Notes under the pieces: model-generated
Databases searched by the model: none
Told to the model about the DNA's origin: nothing
Seen by the model: the letters and a program-made list of their open reading frames with translations, nothing else
NCBI GenBank assembly: GCA_033980235.1
Contig: CM067080.1
Coordinates: 1,779,501 to 1,843,500 of the forward strand
Reading direction: 5' to 3'
Source of the DNA: Diadema setosum
Taxonomy: Eukaryota; Echinodermata; Echinoidea; Diadematoida; Diadematidae
DNA length: 64,000 bases
In this document: positions 35,846 to 48,966 of the stretch, piece after piece
Numbering within the stretch: position 1 is the first letter of the stretch
Layout of the letters: the number at the start of each line of letters is the position of its first letter
Translations under genes and position numbers: made by a program

Positions 35846-37135
35846 TATCTGCCTTTCAATGCACCATGAACATCTATTCATGATGGATACCTGTGTATTA
35901 CGAGTGTTTATATTATCAATATTGTTATCATTATCAAGGTGACCATAAAAGAAAAGAATAAAAAAAAATAAAGATTTTCCAGCCAAAATTCTTCCAGACC
36001 TATACCCTCAAATCTTGGCATTCACATGGATCAGCACTTGCAATGTAAAGATCATAGAAAAAAAGGTCTGTTGCTCATCTTTGTCTGCTTTTAAAAAGTG
36101 ACTCAAATTTGTAATTTCTTGAGTAAAAAAACACATTAAATACACATAAATTGATATAATATGTAGTATTTGTTTCATCTTGAATAGAGTCATGTCATGT
36201 TTTTCTTGAAATAAGGGAGAAAATGTCTTGAAAATCTTCGTGAGGTGTTAAATGTATCAGTAGTGGGTTATAGTAGGAGCAATTGCCCTAAGGCTTATTA
36301 TAAAATCAAACAATTACAATCATGAAGGTCATTGATGCTTTTGCCAAAACTGCAAAATTGATGATGAAAGTTTATTGATTGTGTAAGATATTAGTGTATC
36401 ATTATCATTATATTATTATAAAAATATTAGGTTATTCCAACTGGGCAATTCTAGATTTTATGTGGTATCTGTTATCAGACTACCAGTGATATCTAGCATT
36501 TCCAGTATGCCAAACGAGGAGTACTCCGCTAAAGCTTAAATTGAACTTTCAGTAGCGGCAATCAAGGAGGGCTGTCAAGATGTTTCCAAGTTTAAGTTCA
36601 AGTTCGAGTTTATTTTTTTTTTCCACAATATCAAGATTGTATAAAGATGGGAAAATTTAATGACTGTTTAAATACAATGTATTATCATATCATGAAGCAT
36701 TGTGACCATGGTGACTGGGCAGTTCCGATTCCAAAGTGGTACGTAATACCAATCAGTCTGCCAATAGTTTTCAATGATAGCAATTTGCTAATCATAGAGG
36801 CACAGGCGCACTCACAGAAAAAAATTACAATGAAAATGTTAGCTTATCTGAATATCATGTGTCATTCCAAATGGCAGTATAAATAATGTGAATAGAAAGT
36901 CTTCTTCTCAGAGTATGCAGTTAAAAGATACTACTTCAGGTGTACTGTTTCTGTAAATTTGTAATAGTGATATATATGATATTGATCCGCTGTAGAATGA
37001 TACTAAAAAAGGTGGAATCTTACTTTTTCATTTTTTGTATCACTTTCCGTTGCATATATATTTTTAGGTCTTACCATGTTTAAATGAAATGAAATGCTTA
37101 ATTTTACTTTTTGTTTTTTAACTTCTTCCTCATAC
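35846..37135. other. No supported gene
   Basis: AT-rich sequence downstream of the B-box/Death gene; could include its 3' UTR. No other coding signal. Confidence 0.35.
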
Positions 37136-37161
37136 CATGGAGCTACCATGGTAGCTCCATG
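37136..37161. repeat. 26-bp perfect palindrome
   Basis: CATGGAGCTACCA followed directly by its reverse complement TGGTAGCTCCATG. Confidence 0.9.
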
Positions 37162-37980
37162 CTCATACCAACAAGTGATATCTTGTGTACACCCCTTTGT
37201 GGTGTAGCTTTGAAACTGCCATGAAGTTACAAAACAAGTTGTCTATTATGCAATAGAATTACATGATGTTACTAATTTTCTACACAAAAGACTAAGAATT
37301 GTACATATGAATGGCCGTTTCGGCCTTTAAGATGTGTGTGTGTTTGAGAATGTTATATTAACAATGAGTCTTGAGAAGATTCTAAACGCTTTGTCAAGAA
37401 CATTTTGTGTGAAATATTATATTATCAATCACCATTCCAATGACACTGCTACCTAATTCATGTTGCATAATTGTGTTTGAAGATATCTATGTGATAAATT
37501 TCTTGGCATTCAGTCTAAAAACAAACAAACAAACAAACAAAACACTCATAGGATCATTGGAAAAATAATACATATCACCCAGGGAAGGTTTATAAAACAA
37601 TCCCTCTACCCTTCAAGAATTCTGAATATGATAATGGAGTAGCGGGCAGAAGCTACCTGAGGAATGACTAAACTCCATTGTAGTTTGGCTATTCAGGAAG
37701 GCTAACTTTATGCAGTGCAGAAGAAGAGGAAACATTAAAACGGTGTCTACTGTATTCTGCTTTCCTTCCAAGCATACAATTACATATCTGGACCATTCAA
37801 AGAGGGATTACGTGTCTTTTACCATATGTCAATGTATAGTAATTGTACGTAATGATAAACTAATAGATGTTTTACAATTCATTTTAATACTGAGATACAT
37901 TTTAATAATGTCTTTCTTAATTTGATACATTTTTGTTACATATTTCATATATTCTTGTGGCCGTTGTATCCGATTATTAA

Positions 37981-38062
37981 CACTTTGTGTGCCACGTTTA
38001 TTTCCTGTCAATTGGTTCGTGTGTAAAATTTGTGCTTATTTGGCTCATTGGCATAGAAAGAG
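37981..38062. mobile_element. 82-bp TTAA-flanked mini-element
   Basis: TTAA at 37977-37980 and 38063-38066. Left end CACTTTGTGTGCCACG and right end (inward) CTCTTTCTATGCCA resemble the ends of the element at 10827-11169. Confidence 0.5.
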
Positions 38063-38066
38063 TTAA

Positions 38067-39897
38067 TTGAAAAGATAAAATCAAACTTTCCTGTGGAAAG
38101 CTTAGGATGACAATGTATTAGAAGTGATGCGTGTGGTACTCTATTATTATGAATATTGGATATACATGTATAACCAAAATGTAACTGTATTTATTGTGGT
38201 GCATTTGTTATGAATATTTGCAGAAAAGGCAAATATTTGTGACTGCGTCAGAAGATTCCAGCAATTGTCTGGTGGTGTATTCGCCTTTTTGAATGTATGA
38301 TATCATCTCAAGTCATGGAACTTCTTCACTGCGTGACGGAGAAGCTTTATGTGTGTAGCTAAAGAATTTGCCATCGACTTTCAGTACTGCATTATAAAGC
38401 GACTCAGGTTGTGTCGAATTTAGATTATTTTTCTGCGTTTTGTGTTTTTTTTTTTCAAGAAAAAAAAAACTTAAGTCAGTGTTATCACATGGCAGTGCCG
38501 ATAATCTATCGAGTGTAGATGACACTTTCTTATTCGTTATTGTCATTTTATGGTTCAAGTGTAAAATGGAATGGAAATGAAAAATGCACAATTGTAGGTA
38601 GCAGAAGAAAAGACAATGTACAATTAAAAATGAAACATGTTTTTAGATTATCACAATTAGAACTAAAGGCAGTTGAAGAATATAACTTTATAAGATGGTA
38701 TTTTTTTTTTTTTAGCCATGTAATTCACAGTACTCCTACGAAATGAAATAGTTTTTTAAATCATTGCTTTTATATCAAAGAACAAAGAATGGTGTCTTTC
38801 CGGTGTATTTCATTTAATGCAACACCTGTGAATATTGTACTCTGTAGTAGTGTGTATGATACCCATGATATTCTAGATTACATAATATCTCATGCCACCA
38901 TGCGTCCTCGAATCCATTGCAGATTTAATCCCATCGAATTATCATTCATCATCGAATTAAGATTCTGGAATTTTGTATTGAGATGACTGTGTGTTTACAT
39001 TTTATCCTGATTTCAGCTTCATCTATTTCGTTAAGATAATGTACGCAAAAGGATCTGCCAATAATCTGCCTCAATAAACTGCCTCGTTCAAATTCTGTGT
39101 ATGTTTCTTCAATTAAATCCAATTATTCATTTTCCATCAGTTAAAAGATGTACATAATTCAAAGTTATTTGGTACATTATCAATTCATTTCTTTAACAAT
39201 TGAGAAGAACAGATCATTGAATCTAAAACAAAATGTATATGATTGATATATTGATATATACACTACGATTGATATTACATGTATATAGCAAAAAAAAAAA
39301 AAGGAGAACATTGCACACTTTGCCATTTTAGCAAAACATAAAATACAAATACATGACTATGGAGATGGAAAAGAGTAATCCACTACAAAGTAACGCTTGT
39401 AGGACGCGGATCGCTCAAATTAAAAGAAGAAAAAGAAGAAGATAAGAGCATTGATATACCATTATGATTCTGTACAGGTAAGCTTATTGACTTCTTTTTA
39501 CCTTTTTCTCATTTTAGGAAGCTTAATATCTTGCATTATTACATCACTTTTTTTTTCTTTCATTTATACATTGTACACACGACGTATAAGCTTTGTTTAT
39601 CAACTGCGTATTGCACCAAGTTTGCTAACATTTAAGAAACATGAAAGGGGTGATGTTCGTTATTCCGAGGATTCGACATTTTGAAGGTTTGTCAATCCGA
39701 AAATGAATTGAGGTTTGTTATTCCGAAGGTGCGTTTATCGAGAAGTTCTGAGGGTTCGTTAAACCAACAAACCAAAAGAAGATCACTCGTGATCACGAGG
39801 TCACGGTTTGATAAAACGAACGGAAATACATATCATTTTCCCGACAAATTGGGAACGCGCATGCGGTGCAGATGACCACCCGAATGGATGGTGTGTG

Positions 39898-39929
<32 letters not shown>

Positions 39930-40104
39930 GGGGGGGGGGGGGTGGTGATGTGACGGTTCTGGCACGCGTGTGTTGTGTTTGGAGGATTCCAATTTTGCGT
40001 AATGTGTGACACATGATACGTGTTATTGGAGGTAGAAACGTGCTCGGATAGGTAGTTTTTATTTTCTATGCATTCGCAAACATTTTCAAAAGCAAAAAAA
40101 CAAC
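38067..40104. other. No supported gene; includes (GT)n plus G-run at 39895-39942
   Basis: AT-rich DNA with a TG microsatellite ending in a run of about 13 G at 39930-39942. I find no exon pair or domain. Confidence 0.35.
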
Positions 40105-42165
40105 AAACAAAAAAAGATTGCAAACCTATTCCGCACATTTGATCGTGATTTGCTCGTGATGTGTTCTCCAAAGTGTCTTAAAAGCCTCGTCATACGCACA
40201 CGACCTTCGCAAGACATGCGCGATTTTCGCAAAAACCTCGTGAAACCCCGAACAGACCCCGAAACTTTGAAGAATGTCTCGCGTATGATTCTCGAAATCT
40301 GCGATTTTTTTTCCCGATCATTTATGACGTAAACGCAAACTGTTTGCGTACCTTTCGAGACATTCTCACGAAAGTTTAACGGATGTTTTGGGAGATGTAT
40401 GACTTCTTTAAAGCTCCACGTTTTCTACAAATCAAAATCATAGCATACATCCACACATCAAACAACCATTAACAACTATAGGCTCTATAGTTAAAAAAAA
40501 AATAAAGACCAGTGTAGAGAACGAAATGTTTGATATATAAAAAATCACAGAATACACTTAAAATGATTCTAAAGTATGCCAAAATTACATTTGGAACTAG
40601 AGATTTATGTGTGGGAGAAACTGCAAAAAAAAAAAAAAAAAAAAAAAATCAAATGGCGCTACGTCCTTAAAAAAAACAAACAAACCGAAGGCACACACAC
40701 ACAACAGAGAAATTAAAGGGAAAGAAAGGAGAAATACAGGAAAGACAAAAACTTCAACTCAAGACAGCATCTCTCCTTGGAAACATTTCTCCCATGATTA
40801 TTGATAAATTTGCGTTCGCATTTCCGTCGCGTGTTCTTCGTGTATACATAACATGCTGTACTTTAGGGTGGGATTTCACGGAGCACGCGAACGATTTGCG
40901 AATGACGCGAATGGCAAAATCCAGCATTCGCATTTTAGTCTGCAAAAGATCGCCAAACAAACGTGAGGGTTCGGAAGCGTCGTCAATTGTTCGCGAATGT
41001 CGTTTTTACTTCGGTGAGAATTTCAAAAAAGTTTGAAATTTTTTGCGAACCTTTTCCGCACATTTAGTCGGGATTTGCTCGTGAATTGTTCTCGAAAGTG
41101 TCTTTAAAGCTTCGTTATATGCGCAAGACCTTCGCAAGACACGCGCAATGTTCGCAAAATGTTCGTGAAACCCCAAACAGACTCCGAAACTTTGGAGAAT
41201 GTCTCGCGTATGTTACGCGAAATCTGCGAAGTTTTTCAGATCATTTTACGACGTAATCGCAAACTGTTCGCGTACCTTTTGAGACATTCTCGCGAACGTT
41301 TAGCGCACGTTTGGGGGATGTATGCCCTGTACGTTTTCTACAAATAAAAATCGTAGCATACATCTAAACATCAAACAATTATTAACAACTATAGTAATAA
41401 AAGAAATCAAAGACTAGCAAAGAGAAAGAATATTTGATATACAAAAAAAAAACAAAGCAGAATACACTTCAAATCAATCTTAAGTATGTAAATTTCATTT
41501 GAACTATAGAGATTATGGGTTGGAGGAACTGCAAAAAAAAAAAAAAAAAGATCATATGCTTTACTAGTGGAGATACAGGTGTACGTCCTAGGGGGACAAA
41601 GTAGGCAAACACACGATAGAGAAATGAGAGAAAAAGAAAGAAGAAATACAGGAAAGAAAAAAAATTCAACTCAAGAAAGCTGTTTTGAGTTGATTTTTTT
41701 TTCTTGCTTCCACCTCTCCTTGCTACATTTTCTCCCATGATTGTTGAAAATGTTTCGTTGTTCGCATTTCCGTCGCGTGTTCTTCGTGTACGTAACATGC
41801 TGTACTTTAGCAATGATACACACGACAATCGCACATACGTCGTGGGAACTTCGCACAAATTGCGCAAGAATAGTTTTCGGCTTCATTGTCGGAACACATT
41901 CGGAGAAAAACTTTTCCGAATGTTGGATTTTGTCATTCGCATCCTTCGCAAATCGTTCGCGTGCTCCGTGAAATCCCACCCTTGGCAATGGTTCACACGG
42001 CATTAACACATTATGTCGTGAGAACTTCGCTCAAATTGGGCAAGAATGGTTTTCGGCTTCATCGTCGGAACACAATTCGGGGAAAAACTCTTCCGAATGT
42101 TGGATTTTGCCATTCGCGTTGCCCTTCGCAAATCGTTCGCGTTCTCCGCGAAATCAGGCCTAATA
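40105..42165. repeat. TTCGC/GCGAA-saturated region with about 930-bp tandem duplication
   Basis: Segments starting at about 40117 and 41042 are parallel for several hundred bases (TTTTCCGCACATTTAGTCGG, CAAGACCTTCGCAAGACA and so on). TTCGCATTTCCGTCGCGTG occurs at about 40814 and 41762. In the right part a 180-bp block is duplicated again (about 41808-41985 and 41991-42165). The piece at 40865 starting GGGTGGGATTTCACGGAGCA is inverted at about 41970-41987, marking terminal repeats. TTCGC and GCGAA recur throughout. No coding sequence. Confidence 0.65.
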
Positions 42166-42881
42166 CTGAGCATCGGACAGCGCCTTCAAGATAAATCATT
42201 CCTGAACGCAAACATACGGAGATTGAAGATGATACGAATTTAGTGGTGCAGAAGATGAGAAAATTTGACATTCAGGTCCCCTTTATGTTTCAATAAGCTT
42301 CTGTCATTGTTTTATGTGGAGTAGTCATGCCTTTCATACAATAATGTAACTACACTTCAGTTTTTAAATTGCAATTTCAATCTATTTTCATATTTCTCGA
42401 TGAATGGAAAAACATCAAAGCATAACAGAATTAAATGCAATACATGGTATCCAGCTGGACCATACATAGAATATTGCAAATACATCGTATATAAAACATA
42501 AGATAGTGGTCGATCTAAGGAGATTGGATTATGTAAATGAATGCTAAAGAAATATGAAGGAACCTACTTAAAAGCGAGCTTGTTGAGCGTAGGTCCCAGT
42601 TAAAATCGAGTTAAAGATTAAGATGGAGAGCATGGGGACAACACTGACCGAAACATAGAGCAAAAAAAAAAAAAAAAATAAATAAATAAAAAAGTACAAT
42701 TATACAGTTATGTAGCAAATTCTTCTCTAATGCAGGTTTGGGGTCGGTAAAAGCCACATGCTGTAGGGATGAACCATTGTCGTTCGTAAAATAACAACGA
42801 TATGAGCCAATATATAATAACAATGATACAGTTTCGACAATATTAGAAATTAATACATTGCGTGTATTTAGAAGGGAACAC
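42166..42881. other. No supported gene
   Basis: AT-rich spacer between the word-saturated region and the 3' tail of the LINE. Confidence 0.35.
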
Positions 42882-44346
42882 ATGCAGATACAGATACAGA
42901 TACAGATACAGATATTTTTATTAGTCTTTCTTCCAACAAAAAAGATAATCATTTTCCAGGTGAAAAAATACAATACAAATTATACAAAGTACACTGTATA
43001 CATAATTCAGACATGAAAATATAACTACAACAATATAACTTAGCAGTCGCACATAATAGACAATCCACATAAATTAAAACACAATTAAAAAATCTTCACA
43101 ATCATAATACAGAGTAACCAGGAAGAGAGACTAATAAGAGATAAAAAGACAGAGAGAGAAAGAAATAAGAAAGAGAGTGAGGGAGAAAGAAAAAAGGGAG
43201 ACACCCAACTAGAAGTTGTAAAAAGAAAGGAAAAGTCTGATATAAAAGGACATCATTTATGCACTGCACTGTGTTTAAATTAAATTTCAAGAAAGAAATA
43301 CATATACAAAGACTGCACTGGGAAAGACACAAAGACAACCTGTCGAAGCTGGAATGCAGTGTTCAGGAGTAGCATACCTGCACGTAACTTCATGTAACTT
43401 CAGATGCGGAATGTCCCACCAGGGGCAAGCCAGGCAGTGACCATGCCAACCGAATCATGCAAATTCGTGTAGTTATCACGATCAACGACCGGCACACTCC
43501 AGGCGAGACAATCCGCATCTACTCAAACAATTTACCATGGTCTGTTAAAACAAATCGAGTGGTAAAAATACATAAATAATATAACCAATATAACTTCATT
43601 ATATCAAGTGATACGAGGCGAGAAGTAAGGATGAGAGGGGAATGAGGGGGACAGAAAAGAAGAGGAAGAAAGAAAAAAAAAAGAGAAAGAAAGCAAGAAA
43701 AAGAAGAAAAGAGAAAGAGAAAAAAAAATGCATATGCTGGTAGAGAGGCTACATGTACCCTATTGTTTCCCCATCAATAACAAATTAAGTAACATATTAT
43801 AATGCATATATAACAAATTTAAAAGGCATCTTATGATACATATAAATCCCTAAATACAATTCATGTATCAAATCTACAGACGCCTAAGAAAAGATTAAAG
43901 AAAGTGACTACGGTCGAAACCAAACAGCTCCAACTGACTCAGTGTCGCTGAGTACTATTGAATATGTATATTGCACATAAAATAAAAAAAAAATCTTCTT
44001 TGTAATATCTAATGATACAAAAAAGAAGGTAGGGGAAGGGGGAGGGAGAAAAGAAAAAGAAAAGAAAGAAAGAAAGAAAGAAAGAAAGAAGAACAGTTAA
44101 AGAAATGTTGAAAAGAAAGGGGAAAAAAGATAGCAAGAAAAGAGAGAAAATGCACTATGCTCGAAAAGAACTACATGCTTTCCCCATCAGTAACAAATTT
44201 AAATGCATACATGAAATATATAAATTCCTAACATAAATTCATCACAGATAATTACATTGGATATCACTTTCATAAGGTTCATATGTCAGTCTACAGATTC
44301 ATAATAAAAAAAAAAATGGAACAGCAAAGACCGAACAGTCACTGAC

Positions 44347-45882
44347 TCAGCGTCGCTGTAAACTATTGAATAAGTGTATTGCACATGGAATGAAAGTTGT
44401 CCGAAAACGTTCTGTTCTAACACGTATCTGACGTGCTCGACCAGACTCATTTAAAATCACTAGAGGATTTAGTGGGTGTAAAGAATCCTTCAATAATTTT
44501 TGAAAGTGAGTCAGAAGCCGTTCATCTGCCAAATAACTGAGACATTCTACATCTTCACCTATTATTTTCCCAGCAGTCTTTGTAATCCTCTCAAGCCTTA
44601 ACGTATCCTGTACCCTCAGAGAGTTACACCAGATGACACAACAATATGTGATCACAGATTGAATTACTGAGCTGTAAAACAGTCTCATGATATCTCTACT
44701 CACGTTGAACTTGTTCATTTTCCTAAGAAAATACAGCCTTTGACTTGCCTTTGAGTATGTTTTCATAACATGTGTTCCCCATGACAGTTCATTGTCAATA
44801 TGAACTCCTATTTATATTCTGTAACGATATCAACATTCTCACCATGTACACTTAAAGGAATAATACCACTTCTCTGTCTCCTAAAATCCAAAATCATTTC
44901 TTTTGTTTTTTCCACATTAAGGACCAAATTGTTATTTTGACACCAATTTACAAACTTAGTAACTTCATGTTTTTTTTTTTTTTTTGTAATACTGTATATG
45001 GTCGGACCCCTGTGAAAAACAGCTCTAGCTGAACAGGGCTATCCGTCCCACGAGTGGAGGATAAATAAATAAAATAAAATAAAATAAAATAAAATGCCTG
45101 TATGAATTTTCATCATTCTCATGAATAAGGCCTGTGACAACTGTATCATCAGCATATTTCATGATAACACAGGATTCATTTTGTGTGTTACAATCATTGG
45201 TATATAAGCTGAATAAAAAGGGGGATAGAACACACCCTTGTGGAACTCCTACCCTTGTGATAATTGTATCTGAAAGTGTGCCATTTATTTTTACCCTTTG
45301 TTCCCTGTCTCCCAAAAAGTTGAAAATCCATGAACACAACACAGAATGAATTCCCATAACCTGAAGTTTATGTTTAAGACGATATGGATCAATAGTATTA
45401 AAAGCTGAAGAAAAATCCGCAAACAAAACACGAACGTAAGTTTTGGGCTTATCTAAAATATGTTCACAAACCTTATGCCATAGGGTCATGATAGCATCTT
45501 CTACACCTTTGTTTGCCTGGTAAGCAAACTGAAAAGGATCACTCTTCACCTGAGATACAAGTGCATTCCTAACAAGTTTTTCAAAACATTTCATAATTAC
45601 TGGTGTGAGAGCAATGGGTCTAAAATCATTATGATTAACAGGGTTTGGAATCTTCGGTATTGGTACAATATGAGACAATTTCCATGATCTAGGAGGATGC
45701 ATAGAATCAAATGACCACTGAAACAACTTTTGAAATACACTGGCCAATTCATTGCAACACAGTTTCAGAGTTCTTCCCGTCAAACCATCAGGGCCAGTGC
45801 CCTTCCTTGAGTTAATTGATTTCAACTGTTTTTTAACATCTTCTAGACGAATTAATGATCGATTTTCATTTACAGAAGCCAA
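44347..45882 (-). pseudogene. LINE reverse transcriptase, interrupted
   Basis: KGTGPDGLTGRTLKLCCNEL, HIVPIPKIPNPVNHNDFRPI, VLFADFSSAFNTI, GVPQGCVLSPFLFSLYTND and IMKYADDTVV are the palm and finger motifs, including the YADD catalytic box. The frame is cut by the 127-bp insertion at 44970-45096 and shifts again near 44800. It resumes as WGTHVMKTYSKASQRLYFLR and ends at 44347. Confidence 0.8.
44970..45096 (+). mobile_element. Short A-tailed retroelement fragment inside the LINE
   Basis: It runs from a T-run (44970-44985) through GTCGGACCCCTGTGAAAAAC to a tail of TAAAA units. ATG on both sides (44967-44969 and 45094-45096) may be a tiny duplication. Removing it restores the reading of the surrounding polymerase frame across the Arg-His-Glu site, which fixes its limits. 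Confidence 0.65.
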
Positions 45883-47357
45883 AAATGAGAAGATTGTGTG
45901 TCCACACTATCTAATTCAACAGGAATATCAGTAGATGACATTTCCTTCTCAAACCTTGCAAAGAAAACATTGAGTTCATTTGCATATACTGAATCACTAA
46001 CATTGTCTGGGACCTGAAAAGTTCTTTCTTTATTTTCCATACCAGTAACTGACTTGACCCCTTTCCAAACATCCTTAACATTTCCAGTTTTAAACAAATC
46101 CTCTATTTTTTTCCCATATTCTTTCTTACAACCTTTAATTAACTTATTAATTTCATGCTGGATTCTGCGCTTCTTATATGTATCATTCCTAGCAAAGGCA
46201 GCATGCTTCTGGTTAAGAAGAGCACGAATTTCTTTGCTGAGCCAGGGCTTGCTGTTTGGATAAAGCTTGATGGTATATTCCGGTATAATGATATCCTCAC
46301 AGAATCTAATGTAGTCAGTAATAGCCTCTGTTGCCTCATCCAATCTATGATCCTCGAAGAAGACATCCCAGTCGGTGCACGAAAGACAGGCGCGAAGGGT
46401 TTCAACTGCATTGTCAGTCCATCTCCGTACTGTCTTTACTGCTGGTTTACTTTGCTTTAACTTTTGTCTATATTTAGGAATGAGAGAAACCATGTTATGG
46501 TCCGAGGCTCCTAAACTTGGTCTTATGCGGGTCTTATAACCATCCTTGACATTTCCATAACATTTATCAAGAACATGTTCACCTCTGGTAGGAAGCAGCA
46601 CATACTGCGATAACTGAGGCATGTGGCCATCAAGCACACAATTATTGAAGTCACCCAATATTAATTTTACAGAGTCAGGGGATTTTCTCTCAAGTTCATT
46701 ATGAATATCCACAATTTTTGTAGCAGCAGTTGAAGTATTTGCATGTGGAGGAATGTACACCACTGTAACAAATATCTGGTTAAATTCTCTGGGCAAGTAA
46801 AAAGGTCTCAGTCCAACAGTAAGCAGCTCCAGATCAGGAGAGCACTCACGTTCCTTGACCGACATATTGTTGCACCATTTCTCGTTTACGTATATGCAGA
46901 CACCTCCTCCCTTCTCCTTCCCTGACTGTGAGTTCCTGTCCATTCGTATGCACGCAAAGTTATCAATGTCGCTACTAGCCTCTGTGACATTTGCATGACA
47001 GGTTTCAGAAAAACACAAGAGGCAGCTATCCCTATATTCATAATTATATCTCACCTCGGCCTGAAGTTCATCTAATTTGTTGTTCAAAGACTGTGCATTA
47101 CCTAGCATAATTGATGGCAGGGGTGGGTTGAAGCGCCTTCGGCGAAGACGAGTGCGAAGTCCATCACGTCGTGCGCATGGCAGATTGTCGTTACAGTGTG
47201 GGAGTGCGCATGGCAGATTGTCGTTAGGGTGTGGGAGTGCGCATGGCAGATTGTCGTTAGGGTGTAGGAGTGCGCGCAGGGTTAACAACATTCTGCCATG
47301 CGCACGGAAGTGCTCTAACAACAATCTGCCATGCGCACGGAAGTGCCCTAACAACAA
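45870..47357 (-). pseudogene. LINE endonuclease part of ORF2
   Basis: A 495-codon frame. After about 80 residues translated from the 5' repeats comes IMLGNAQSLNNKLDELQAEV, a usual start of the AP-endonuclease in L2/CR1 elements. Then LCFSETC, GGGVCIYVNEKW, LILGDFNN and LGASDHNMV (endonuclease motifs including the SDH signature). A linker region towards the reverse transcriptase follows (KPWLSKEIRALLNQKHAAF). The frame is lost near 45885 by a frameshift before the polymerase. Confidence 0.8.
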
Positions 47358-47371
47358 TCTGCCATGCGCAC
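47171..47371. repeat. Three direct plus three inverted 33-bp repeats at the LINE 5' end
   Basis: GTGCGCATGGCAGATTGTCG starts at 47171, 47204 and 47237. The reverse complement (AACAATCTGCCATGCGCAC) ends at 47305, 47338 and 47371. The two blocks can pair as a hairpin around a short spacer near 47270-47283. Possibly a 5' promoter or UTR array, as seen in other LINEs with tandem 5' monomers. Confidence 0.75.
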
Positions 47372-47599
47372 GACGAATTCTTTCCCCATCTGCGAATCCA
47401 GAAAAAAAAAAAAGACATTCAACGGCCAGTTACAGTGCAGTGAGAATTAAAATACCAGCTGTTACCTCGCCCCATCTATCTTTGAAGAAGGAAGAATATA
47501 CATGAGCACAGTGGCAGAATTTGAGGGCGCTAACAGCTGGGCTCTTGAAGTCTGGTTTAACATGGCAACAACCCTGGAGTACATTACAGCGGGATAGTC

Positions 47600-48592
47600 G
47601 TGAACAGCACAAAACAAAACTTTAATGAGCTGAATTAATGTAATTCATCAATAAATGCTGTCTTAATGTGCTTTTAAAGGATGGTAGTGATAAACAACTT
47701 GTGAGTTGAGGGGGGAGATCGTTCCAGAATTTCGGTCCCGCATACAGAATTGTTTTCACAGTGAAAGTGATAAGCGTCCAGTTGACGGGTGGGATATTGT
47801 GGACTGAGTACAATGTATAGTTTCTTTTGAACATGTGAAGAAAAACATCAGGAAGATCATTCGTAGAGTATTTATACATGAAAATACCTAGGTTGTAATC
47901 AAACAAATCAATCAATTTCAACATTTTATTTTTGTGAAAAAAAAAATCATTTGTATGAGATAAATATCCGGCGTTATTGATAATTCTGATGGCGCGTTTT
48001 TGAAGAAGGAAAAACGAATCAACCAAAAGTCTGGAATTACCATATGCTAGAATTCCATAGTTGAGGTAAGGGGAAATCATTGTTGAGTATAATGATTTGT
48101 AACATTTATGTATGGGGAAATAATATTTCAGCTTGCTCAAAATTCCTATGTTTCTGGAAAAATTTTTACTTAAATAGTTAGGGTTAATATGGGTTTTCCA
48201 GGTTAGATCCCTATTAATATAAAGTCCTAGAAACGTGATACTATCTACCTGGTTTAAATTGATACCATTGATCTTGACATGATCAGGAACAGAGTGCAGA
48301 GAATTGCCGAACAGCAAATAATGCGTCTTATCAATATTTAGTGACAACTTATTTGCGTGGATACAGAACTGAACAATACTGTTCATTGTTTAACATGTGT
48401 ATAAGCGTGTTGGAGTTACGATGTGAAAGAAATAAATTTGTGTCATCAGCAAAGCATGAAAGAAAGAATCTGAGACGAATTTTAGAGGTCGTTTATGCAC
48501 AAAATAAATAACGGGCTAAGTAGGGAACCCTGGGGGACACCGCAAGAAGTTGTTTTCAAGAGACTCATAACCGTTTGAATAAACATAATTGC
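47600..48592 (-). mobile_element. 3' half of a second, different non-LTR retrotransposon
   Basis: The upstream broken part contains GVPQGSLLSPLFILCINDL (about 48480-48545) and ADDTNLFL (about 48430-48455). A continuous 254-codon frame then runs 48386-47622 with the C-terminal thumb and tail: HANKLSLNIDKTHYLLF, VDSITFLGLYINRDLTW, LNYGILAYGNS and AGPKFWNDLPP. It is clearly unlike the adjacent L2-like element. At least two frame breaks. Confidence 0.8.
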
Positions 48593-48966
48593 TTTCTGTT
48601 AGTACGGTAGTCTTTTAACCATGAGAGCTGTCCCACGAATGCCGTAATGGCTTAGCTTATAAAGCAACACTTGTACTTGTTATTTGAAAGAAAAACATTC
48701 AGAGATTTGTCAAGCAATTTAGATCAAAACAAAGCTTGACATTTTCTCTGAAAACTTTGCTCATAGCGTGTAACAAATATCTAAAAAAAAACACCAAAAA
48801 CAAACAAACAAACAAAAACAAAAACAAAAATGTGTCACACGGGGGGGGGGGGGGAGGGTTTACACCATGACACAAAGCTTGACTAAATTGCTATATCAGA
48901 ATAATGTGGCACACGGGGGGAGGGTTTACACCGTGTAGCGCATAGAGAATTACACTGCTCCATTTC

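Larger units (their letters stand above)
42882..47400 (-). mobile_element. L2/CR1-like non-LTR retrotransposon, degenerate
   Basis: Minus strand, 5' to 3': a 5' region with 33-bp repeats (47371-47171), an AP-type endonuclease frame, a reverse transcriptase broken by frameshifts and an insertion, a pyrimidine-rich 3' region with a tandem duplication of about 400 bp (43741-44000 against 44151-44400), and a tail of TATCTG units at 42882-42915. The length (about 4.5 kb) is near complete for this clade. No long terminal repeats. Present frames cannot yield an active element. Confidence 0.8.
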
